A DNA stretch of 64,000 nt, taken from the NCBI GenBank assembly GCA_903813345.2, contig CAIIXF020000008.1, positions 6,521,341 to 6,585,340 on the forward strand. Reading direction: 5' to 3'. Shown here piece by piece: positions 36,060 through 48,000 of this stretch. Every line of letters begins with the position of its first letter. Positions within the stretch are counted from its first letter, which is position 1. A program made the position numbers and the translations under genes. The notes below the pieces were generated by a model. That model was not told where the DNA came from and did no database searches. It saw only the letters and a list, made by a program, of their open reading frames with translations. The stretch is from Owenia fusiformis. Taxonomy: Eukaryota; Annelida; Polychaeta; Sabellida; Oweniidae.

Positions 36060-39000
36060 ATGATGACTTTTTACAAGTTTTCAAGGTCTTTAAAAGCATA
36101 TATTGAGCTATCTATCTTGAAACATAAAGCCAATGATTTAGTGACAAGATGCTATCATACAAAGGAAGGTGTATTTGGCTATAAACCTTCGAAACCAAAG
36201 GAATATGTACTAGGTAGATCTAATTACTGTACTGTACATCTGGTCATTGGTTGGTTGTAAAATGACACACCTCTTTGCTCAGTACATGTACATGAATAGG
36301 TGGTAGTCAACGTTTCTTCGAAACTATTGGCTGTATTAATGTACTGAGATGTGCAACATAAATAACTACAATAACTGATACATCAGGGGCCATTAATCCA
36401 ATCCGGATTGAGATTTATCTAGTTCAACGTCATTAAACTCAATAACGGCGTTCTTTACTATTAGGAATTTTCTTGGGGCCGTTATTGAGTTTAACCTCTT
36501 TGCTATTCTTTCCTTTGATGCAAGTTCTGGATCCATCGAAACCATTTTGCCGCGATAACGTGCAATTGATACTTGACAATAATATAAAAACACATAACAT
36601 CAAGCGATTTAACACAATATTATTGCGTTAAATGTTCATTTATACTCGTAAAATGAGGCTACACTTACCGATCTCTAAAATGACATTTCCGCATGTCTGT
36701 CATTGTGTCTGTTTGTCCGAGTGTCCTGGATCGTAAAATTAAACTACTAGCGAAACGAAATTGTTGTCAAATAGATTGATAATTATTATCGCGATAAATC
36801 GCATTAAAAGATAATTTTTGAGGATAGCAGGTATCTTTGATTGATTTATATAGCGCGTGTATACACACAAAATAGTTATTAATTGCAAACCTACTGTTTG
36901 TTAATGCAGTGCCGCGATGACGGTTAATTTCTGATACGATTTGCAATTTCGATGTTACCGAAACTGACCGACATTTTCATTATATTCCAAACCTGTCTCC
37001 AATATTTCCGTAATTATGCATCAATAGGGTCTAAAGGGGATACGGGATGGTTTGTATGTATTCATAAGGTATGTATGCATGCTTGAATCACATTCTTTGT
37101 GTAATATGACCATGGTTTCAGGGTTTAATTAGTTCCGCTTGTCGAAACCTGCTGAACGATTAAATTAACGCATCAAGGGCAAAATGATCATGGAGGTTAG
37201 ACCTAGCCGGGGCCATAAGACATGTCAGATAAGAAACGAGGCCCAGGCTAGGTCTAATGTTGTTGGACTAAGATTTATCCTGAGATTAATCCCCCTCATA
37301 ATCCACGGATCGTACGAATTCACCAAATATTTATCGGATTAGTAATCCAAGATTTATCCCAAAATATAAAATGTATCTGGATTGGATTGGGGATTGTACA
37401 GATGCATGGCTCTGCAATGTTTATCTCTTGAAAGCCAAGGCATTTCACATCTCCTGAAATTTTAAATTTTTTTCAAACTCGATACAAAGTACTTACAAGA
37501 ACGTGTGTTTCAGATGACAATACTATTTGTATTTTCCGTTTCTTTACAGATGCAGCTATATCGAATAATCGAATCAATCATAGTAACCTGGTGCGTCTGG
37601 TGACAGCTTACAGAGAACATGGGCACAAGAAAGCAAATATAGACCCCCTTGGCCTTGCTAAACCTATGTAAATATAGCTCTTGTTGCCTTGCCAAACCTA
37701 TGTAAATATGGCCTCACAAAACCTTCACTAGACCTCACAAAACATGAGTAGATTTAGCCACCTTTTGGCCTCATCAAACATACTGTAGCATGTTAAGTAT
37801 GTAGTATGTTAGTATGTTAAGCCTCCCTTGGCCTTGTGAAACCAATGTAAATACTGTACATGTATAGCCTAGTCCCAATTTGCCTTGCTGAACAAACATT
37901 TATGAATATAGGTCCTTTGGCATTAAGAAAATACAGTATGTAATTGAAAATATATGTAAAATTGTTATCGTAGGTTGGTACCAGAACTTGATCTGGCATC
38001 CTATGGATTGTCTGAGACTAACACTCACAACTTACATGGAATATTATATCATGGAGCCCAACAAGCTACAACTGCAGAAGTTGTGGAAACGTTAGAAAAA
38101 TTATACTGTGGGGCCATGTCAATAGAGTACCACCACTTACATGTAAGTTTACTTTTTTAGGTTAACACCACAAGTAGTGGCATATTGTTTAAGTCTCTAA
38201 CTTTTTTGTTGATGGTGTTTGGTGGTCAGTGTTCGGCATTCGGTGGTTGATGTCTGTAACAAATGGTAGGTGGTGACATTTTACATATTAATGCCTTGTC
38301 TTACATTGTATATACTGTAGAATCTTTAGACTATATTTATGTAGTAGTACTGATGATCCAGATTTCGTTTGCGTGTCACTGATTTAAACATGCACACTAT
38401 GCTAAATGTGTGTGTATTTTTATCTCTGTACACAAGCAGCTTATTTGTGTATATATGTTTGTTTAATTGTAGGAATTTGAAGAAAGGGAATGGTTTGCTC
38501 AAAAGTATGAACAAAGTTTTAACACCAATGTTTTGTCGCCAGAGAGAAAGGTAGACTATGCAAAACTTATGCTGAAATGTCAGGCGTTTGATCTGTTCTT
38601 GGCAAATAAGTTTACAACTGTCAAGCGATACGGGGGCGAAGGAGCAGAGAGCATGATGGGATTTTTTGATGAAGTTTTCTCCTCATCTTGTGAATGTAAG
38701 TAATATGATCTCCACAGTTTTATTTTGTTCTGTTTGAATTATTGTTAGATGTTAATGTTAATTTGTTTAATATTCATCATAACTGTCTCCATTGGAAACA
38801 TTGAAATATCAATTCAAAACAGAAATTGAACAAAGATATAGACAATTAGACACTTCCATTTACTGCTCAAGTTTTTGAAATGGCTTCCATAGTTGTTTTA
38901 ATACTAGTTTTTAAAGGCCTTAAATGTAGTCAAACCACTCTAACAACATGCAGTTCACTTTTGCTTGTATATAACATAAGGGCTAGACGTATTAATAATA

Positions 39001-42000
39001 GTAATGCTATTGCTGAATGAAGAGCAATTATGGAAAGTATTAAAATTTTTAAAATGTGTCCAAATTGACAATTTTATAATGCAATAAACAGGTTAATTAA
39101 TTAGTTTGTCAAAAATTTACAAGCTCAGATAATCATACTTTTTTCTATAATTCAATTCTAAAAAGCTATAAGAATATGGAACATTGCCTAAATGTTACTG
39201 TTTCCTGTTATATTCAGTTGATGTTGAGGATGTAGTTATGTGTATGCCTCATAGGGGGCGTCTCAATCTTCTGGCAACCATGTTGGAATTTCCAGCAGTC
39301 ATTATGTTTCAAAAGGTAACCGTAGTAACCAGTCTGTGTTGTATGAAGAGTGATATCTAACATTGTCCTACATGTTATTGATCTTGAATGGTTGTGACAT
39401 GTATTTTTAGATATTGCTTTGCATTTATGAGGTCTACATGTGCATTGTTTGTGTGGTTTGTATCAGTGTTTGGACTGTGCTTGGTGTTTGTAAGTGTCTA
39501 ATTCAAAATAACTTGGGTATTGGATTATAGATGGTGTGGAAGATATAGTTATGAGTGCTCACCATAGAGGGAGACACACTCTCCTAGCAACAGTGTTGCA
39601 ATATCCCATGGTGCAACAAATACAGAAGGTATTCCTATCCCAAAAGCTCTTTATTCACATAGATATTCTATTTGCTTCCATTCCGTACAGGCAATTTGTC
39701 TCATTTTTGAAAAGTTAGGCTTATATTTTAATATTGGACCCAGTTTAAAAGCCTAATAGCTTACATGTTGAAAAATATTGCTTTCATAAAAATGAGACAA
39801 ATTTTTGAAAAATATATTTTATCTAGCATAAATTCCCTTGGGTAGGAAACAGGATAAATGTTTTTGCACAATTACATAAAATGCCACACATACCTGAAAC
39901 GCCATCCTCATAATGCTTTCCTTCAAAAGTCATATGAATAATATAAAGGTTACCTCAAGTCTTGCTCCCCCTTCCCCATTTTCTAAATTGTTATATGTGT
40001 GTTGCTTACAATATTATCACCCACTTAGCAGGCTTTAATAAAATGGATAAAAAAGTTCTTCCTCTATGGTAGAGTATGCACCATGTAGATCTTCGTCACC
40101 TTATAGCTTCATGTAGTTTGTAGAATAATACACCAGTGATGAGAAGTGGTTTTGAAAGTCTCTGCTTAAAAAGAGCAACCTTGCAATATTGCTTTATATT
40201 TCTATTTCCTGGCTTTCCCAACCAAAGTTTTAATTTTGGGATTGAGCATTTGTTTCCAAATGTGGACAATTTTGAAAATTTGATTTGATTTCCAAAGCAT
40301 CCCACAGATTAATTTGTTCAAAGAAAACATTGTTTTTGAAAACCTGAATCATAATCCTGCATAAATCATGTAGAAGATACTTTGTCTTAAAATCTTTAAA
40401 AGTTATTCACAACTGTTCATATTTGGAAACACTATCTTACGTGAAGTTTGGGAAATGTTACATGTGTAGTGTAGTTAAAGTGTGAAATGTGTTGTTAAAG
40501 TATGATTTCTCTAAATTCCAAAGTCATTAAACCTGCACATCGCTCCAAAACGCAATATGTTGACATATATTGTTTTTACATTTTCAAGCTCTAATATAAA
40601 GTTTATGTAAATAAAAATTGTTTTTTCTGCGTAATATCAAAGAACAATCATTTGGTTAAAAAAATAAAAAAGTTAGTGCGGGATTCGAACCCGGGCAACC
40701 TGCGTGCTGAGCGAGCATTCTACCGCAAGGCCACCGAGTTATTATGAATGAGTGGAGTAATTAAACGCTACTTATGTTGAATGCTATAATTCGAAAGTGA
40801 CGTCACGTTCTTAATTTAGAAACCTTTCCAAAATCATATCGTCGTCACCAATCGAAGCAATTCAATGATCAATCTTTGAAATGACACATTTATCGTATTT
40901 ATACACAAGATTTGCCCCATTTGTTCATCATTCTATAATCTTTCATTAAGCTCAAAATGATAAAGTTCACCCCCGAAACAACCCAAGATTGCATTTTGGA
41001 GCGATTTGCAGGTTTAATGTCATATTACTATTAAACTAAAACACAGTTTCACACATTCAATACTGTTACTCTACACTGAATGAATACTGAATGCATAAAC
41101 TTACTCTAATTCAGATGAAAGGTTTGCCTGAATTCCCACCCAATGTAGACTGCAAAGGAGATGTCCTCTCCCATCTATGTAAGTACAAAATGCATATTGA
41201 GAACAATTTTAGATTCATGATGGATTAAAGGTTGTTCTGGATTCATTTTATTTTTCAGGATTTTAGGATCAGAAATAGTCCCTTTAAATTATGTCAAAAT
41301 CAGATGTGACTTAATCATTATATTTGCATTTCAGTCACATCTGTAGATCTGAAGTACAAGGATAAATCTGTGCATGTCTCCCTCATCCCAAACCCATCTC
41401 ATCTTGAGGTATGTACAATACACACTTTATAACACCTTATAATGTATAAACATGTATTCCATACCTACTGAGGGAATGAAAAGTGTATTTAGGGAGCTAT
41501 CCTGAAGGACCCATTCCTGAAAAGTGAACTTGATGCATGTTTTACTCAATTTACGAAATAAAGATTATATTTCAAACTTATAATGTATATTTTTAATTTT
41601 GGTATCAATTCATAGATCTGCTGCAGCAATGTATGACTGAAAACAGACTTAAAACCTACTTTTTAAGAAAATGCGTACCTTAAGGATGCAGTACCGGGTC
41701 GGTTTTCACGTCTGTTTGCGCAGGTTTTACTTCCGGTTTGAGAAAGCTAGCTCCCAAGAACGTCATTTTCGCATTTAGTCTTATTCAAAAATTATAGTTT
41801 ATTTCGGTAATGGTGTTTCCAGAAAAGAATTAAATTGCAAATATTTTATCGAGCATATTTTATCCCTTTCACTTTTATGGGAAAACTTGTTCTTGAGTCG
41901 CAATTAGTGGATACGAAAACCAGGGTTCGAAAGGTGCCAGCTCTATTGAAAACTCAAAAAAGTAAAAAGATTCATTTTGGGTGGGTAAAATAATTTTTTT

Positions 42001-45000
42001 ATTTTGTAATTACCAGACGGTCAATCCTCTTCATATTGCACTTGGATGATGATAACATCATAGTGATACATTGTAAAAAATATGAGCAAAATCTAATGTC
42101 TGGAACTTTTTCTACGCTGACCTGGTACTGCATCCTTAAGTACATTTTGGAATTTTGGAACTAACAGCTCTAAAAGTCAATGTCTTCATGCTACATGTAT
42201 GATGCAAATATATCTCTTCAAAGTTTTGTTGCATTGTACTATGTAGGATCTCACATATTGTATTGCCTTTTATTTGTACCTTTGAAACTATGGTCATCCA
42301 AATGCTTAAATTGTTGGAAATTCTGATATATCTCTGATTTGTGTCTTTTTACATCTGCAAATCAAGGGTAGAGTTGATGATATTTTTGTGACAGATTCAT
42401 GAATATAATGCTCATTTGAATTTGCTACTCTGTGGAGTTGCCAATTTTTAGTACTAATAGGAATTGGTGAATCGTATGTTTTCCAGGCGAATAACCCAGT
42501 AGCTGCAGGTAAAGCAAGGGCTAAGCAACAGTATGAACAAGATGGTGCATACTCAGATGATCCTGATGCTGTCCAGGGTGATAAGGTGCTATGTGTTCAA
42601 ATACATGGGGATGCATCATTTGCTGGTCAGGTACTGTGTTGAAGTACTTTTATTTTATTCATCTTCGGACATGTCCTCATAGAATGTAGTGATAGAGCCT
42701 GGGAAACGACAATGACCCTAGGTGCTAATGATATATTATGATGAGGCTTGTGGTGTGCAGGAAGGTGTCCCGAATCTTGTAAATGTTTATTAGAGTTATG
42801 CATGCTTTGTTAGTCAGTACATATATATGTTTATACTGTACAGTACATGGTACATGTAGGCAATTACACTGGTGATCCACTCGATTACGCTGGTTACCAA
42901 AACGGTTCGTTTTGGTAACAAAATGTCGGAACATCCGGAAGGTACGATTTTTCTCGTTTCCTTATTTTACACGTTGTAGGCAGAATTCCCACGACATTTT
43001 TTAACACAAACGTGTATCAGTATCATAAGTTTAAGAAAGTGTACATATTTGCGAACAAATAGTTCAGAAGACAACAGAATCGTCGATTTACTTCCTCATT
43101 TAAGTTACATAAACGGTTTGGGTTAAAAGTGCAGATCTTAACTGTTTTTCGAAAAACCGTTTCTGTAACTTAAGTGAGGAAGTAAATCGACGATTCTGTT
43201 GTCCTCTGAGCTATTTTTTAGCAAACATGTACATTTTCTAAAACATATGATACTGATGCACGTTGTGAGAAAAAACGTCTTGGGGATTCTGCCTACAACG
43301 CGTGAAATAAGGAAAAAAGAAAAATCGTGCCTTCGACGTTCCGACATTTTGTTACCAAAACGGTTCGTTTTGGTAACCAGCGTAATCGAGTGGATCACCA
43401 GTGAATTAGGGGTCACTGCACATTATGAAAAAGATAAAAAAATAAATGTTTCTTTTTTTTTTTTATTTATAATGAGAGCTTACTGGATGGCACCATTTTG
43501 ATTCTTTCTTATTGAACACTAAATTGTTCAATTTTATTTCAGGGTATTGTCCCTGAAACCGCTCACCTTGCATATGCACCCCACTTCAGTGTTGGTGGTA
43601 GCCTTCATCTGATTGTAAACAACCAAGTAGGATTTACCACTGAGGCACATATGGGCAGGTACCTATTAACATTTAGTTGCACCTTTCACTTGCTCATTTT
43701 TGTTTAACAACTTTTCTTTAATGTATGAGATTAGAAGATTTCTCATAAGGGCTTTGGTAAAAAAAAAATTGAAATCTCATATATATTCTTGGAACTGTGC
43801 AAATGTGTCGGCAGAAACAGGACGGGGATTTATTTGGATACAGCATAAAAGTACAGTAAAACATGTGTTAGTGGATCACCATTTTGATATTTCTAAAAAG
43901 TGTTCTAATTCTGTTAAGTGTTGTCAATTGGCCATTGGACTTCCAAGTGCTCCACTCACAGAAGTGTTCCACTAACATAAATGTTCCACTTTATGGGTTT
44001 TACTTAAAATGATAACATATTGTAACAAATTTTTACTTTTCAAATTTTCTGTTCTTTGTAGTCCTGTGCCATTTTATCAGTTCGCTTACAGTTAACACAT
44101 TTGGAAACTGTTTTTCAGTTTGTTTGACAAGTAGTATACTTACATGAATGTATGTGACACTAAAGGAGTAGGCAGAATCATGTAAACTGTTCGATTTTGT
44201 GAGATTTCATTTTGCTTTCATTTGTTTACATTTTTCTCATCTTACTTTTGAAGAGCTATCTTGACCTACATTCAATTACTAGTTTTTTCGGTCAATTTCG
44301 GCATGATTAAAACCAATGATGATTGGTTTATGTTATATTTATTTAGTTTATACATTTATCTAGTTAATTATATACTAAACATATATTGATGTTACATTAG
44401 ATAGCACAGATTGTGAGTTCTAAATGAAGCCAGTTATTTTGCACTATTCATATCCTGATTGCGTCATAGTAATTGTACACCAGTCTTGTCCTGTCCAGGG
44501 GCCTAGGTATTGCATCAGCCCATTAATCACTTGTTAGGTTCGTGTGCAAAACCTAGTACATGTTACATACATGTCTGGGGTATAAATAGAGACGACCGGG
44601 TGACTCAGGAGGCACTTTTCTAGTTGGAACTGAGAGAGGACAGACCCGCGTGCCTCCAGGGATTGACGCTTGATGGACTTAGGCTAATTCTAAGCATATA
44701 TCTGATGGACTTAGAAGATTTCATCTCACATATTGAGGGACTTAGAGGATTTTACCCTGGTATACTTAGAGGATCTTAGGCAGATTCGACATATACCTGT
44801 TGAGGTATTCTACATATACTGAGAGGCACTTTCTAGCTGGAACTGAGAGAGGACAGACCTGCGTGCCTCCAGGGATTGACGCTCGATGGACTTAGGCTAA
44901 TTCTAAGCATATATCTGATGGACTTAGAAGATTTCATCTCACATATTGAGGGACTTAGAGGATTTTACCCTGCTGGTATACTTAGAGGATCTTAGGCAGA

Positions 45001-48000
45001 TTCGACATACCCGTTGAGGGACTTAGAGGATTTTACCCTGGTATACTTAGAGGATCTTAGGCAGATTCGACATACCCATTGAGGGACTTAGAGGATCTTA
45101 GGCAGATTCGACATACCCGTTGAGGGACTTTGAGGATATACTTAGAGGATCTTAGGCAGATTCGACATACCCGTTGAGGGACTTAGAGGATTTTACCCTG
45201 GTATACTTAGAGGATCTTAGGCAGATTCGACATACCCGTTGAGGGACTTTGAGGATATACTTAGAGGATCTTAGGCAGATTCGACATACCCATTGAGGGA
45301 CTTTGAGGATATACTTAGAGGATCTTAGGCAGATTCGACATACCCGTTGAGGGACTTTGAGGATATACTTAGAGGATCTTAGGCAGATTCGACATACCCG
45401 TTGAGGGACTTTGAGGATATACTTAGAGGATCTTAGGCAGATTCTACATATACTGGGAGGCACGTACACAACTTTTGATGAGAAGGAACCTCCACGCACC
45501 TCTAGAGATTGATGCCTCAGGGACTTAGACAAATTTTGCATACCATTTGATGGACTTAGAGAATTTTATTACCTTGAGGGACTTAGATGAATTCTGCATA
45601 CCATTTGATGGACATAGAGGATTTTTCGGTCGATACACTTAAGATATTACCTTGAGGGACTTAGCCAATATTCACCATAGTTGCCTGGAGTTTGATGCCC
45701 AGAGGAACTTAGGAATATTCACGCATATATTGAGGGACTTAGCCAATATTCCCCAAAGTTGTCTGAAGTTTGATGCCCAGAGGAACTTAGGAATATTTAC
45801 GTATATATTGAGGGACTTAGCCAATATTCACCATAGTTGCCTGGAGTTTGATGCCCAGAGGAACTTAGGAATATTCACGCATATATTGAGGGACTTAGCC
45901 AATATTCACCATAGTTGCCTGGAGTTTGATGCCCAGAGGAACTTAGGAATATTCACGCATATATTGAGGGACTTAGCCAATATTCCCCAAAGTTGTCTGA
46001 AGTTTGATGCCCAGAGGAACTTAGGAATATTTACGTATATATTGAGGGACTTAGCCAATATTCACCATAGTTGCCTGGAGTTTGATGCCCAGAGGAACTT
46101 AGGAATATTCACGCATATATTGAGGGACTTAGCCAATATTCCCCAAAGTTGTCTGAAGTTTGATGCCCAGAGGAACTTAGGAATATTTACGTATATATTG
46201 AGGGACTTAGCCAATATTCACCATAGTTGCCTGGAGTTTGATGCCCAGAGGAACTTAGGAATATTCACGCATATATTGAGGGACTTAGCCAATATTCACC
46301 ATAGTTGCCTGGAGTTTGATGCCCAGAGGAACTTAGGAATATTCACGTATATATTGAGGGACTAAACCAATATTCACCGTTGCCTGGAGTTTGATGCCCA
46401 GAGGAACTTAGGAATATTCACGTATATATTGAGGGACTTAGCCAATATTCACCATAGTTGCCTGGAGTTTGATGCCCAGAGGAACTTAGGAATATTCACG
46501 TATATATTGAGGGACTTAGCCAATATTCACCATAGTTGCCTGGAGTTTGATGCCCAGAGGAACTTAGGAATATTCACGTATATATTGAGGGACTTAGCCA
46601 ATATTCACCATAGTTGTCTGGAGTTTGATGCCCAGAGGAACTTAGGAATATTCACGTATATATTGAGGGACTTAGCCAATATTCACCAAAGTTGCCTGAA
46701 GTTGATAGACTTAGAATATTCATCGATAATCTGAAGAACTTAGCCGATTCCATACATCTTCAGTTTGATGGACTTAGAATATTCACAGCCCATTTGATGA
46801 ACTTAGATTATATCTTCAACTTGGTGGACTTAGAATATTCATCGATAATCTGAAGAACTTAGCAGATTCCATACATCTTCAGTTTGATAGACTTAGAATA
46901 TTCCCGACTCATTTGATGAACTTAGATTATATCTTCAACTTGGTGGACTTAGAATATTCATCGATAATCTGAAGAACTTAGCAGATTCCATACATCTTCA
47001 GTTTGATAGACTTAGAATATTCACAGCCCATTTGGTGAACTTAGTTTATATCGTCAACTTGGTGGACTTAGAATATTCATCGATAATCTGAAGAACTTAG
47101 CAGATTCCATACATCTTCAGTTTGATAGACTTAGAATATTTACAGTCCATTTGATGAACTTAGATTATATCTTCAACTTGGTGGACTTAGAATATTCATC
47201 GGTAATCTGAAGAACTTAGCTGATTCCATACATCTTCAGTTTGATCGACTTAGAATATTTACAGCCCATTTGGTGAACTTAGTTTATATCTTCAACTTGG
47301 TGGACTTGTTGATGAAAAACTATATTAGTGATGAACATTTATATATAGAGATAAATATAGAAATATAATTGCATAAAGGACTTATAATTCGCACCTCTGA
47401 AACTGAAACTTAGTATCAATTTGTGTTGTATTATTTTGAGGCGGATGAAGCCAGAATATATATTGTTAAACTTTCATTAATTATTGTGTCTCTTTATTTT
47501 CACACGTACATTTAATGTGTACAACGTATCCCCAAAGTGACCTAGCCTAGTCTAAAAACACCCACACTACCCAAATTAGGCTAGCCGTTACACTGGTGGC
47601 AGTGGTGGGATAGTGTTGATTTAGTTGATACAATAATCGAATATGGAGCATGAACAGGATCTTCCACCTCCCCCAAAAATGGAGGACATAACCAATGAAG
47701 ACCCTGAGAAAACTGTGTTTTTTAAGTCGGATGACATGGAAATTGATAATCCAGGAGCTGCGGATGTGACAGTACCAGAAATAATGGATCCTGCTAAACA
47801 GAAACTGTCTCCCAGAAAAGGCATCCCTACAGAAGGAGCCCGGCCCAGAATGACGAATAGTGATACGGAGCAGAGGCAGTCATCCAGCTTATGGAGCTCT
47901 GGGTATTGGACTGGAGCTGTAATGACAGATGCCAAAACTCCATTAAACTCCATATCCCGTAAAGAGAGAGATCCTCCAAGAAGACAGAGGTATCCTCTAA

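Noticed and set aside
40674-40740. Functional tRNA gene
   Set aside because: Good B box but no proper acceptor stem or readable anticodon arm, and it lies within a mobile element.
45152-45541. Minus-strand Cys-rich repeat ORF (also 52048-52437)
   Set aside because: By-product of the 54-bp tandem block of the LTR, antisense to the element's transcript.
45652-46734. Repeat-protein genes in the LTRs (237 and 101 codons, and copies at 52548-53630)
   Set aside because: Frames are open because the unit is 78 bp and lie in the retrotransposon LTR leader; one irregular unit (about 46366-46428) interrupts them. Kept only as a finding on repeat structure.
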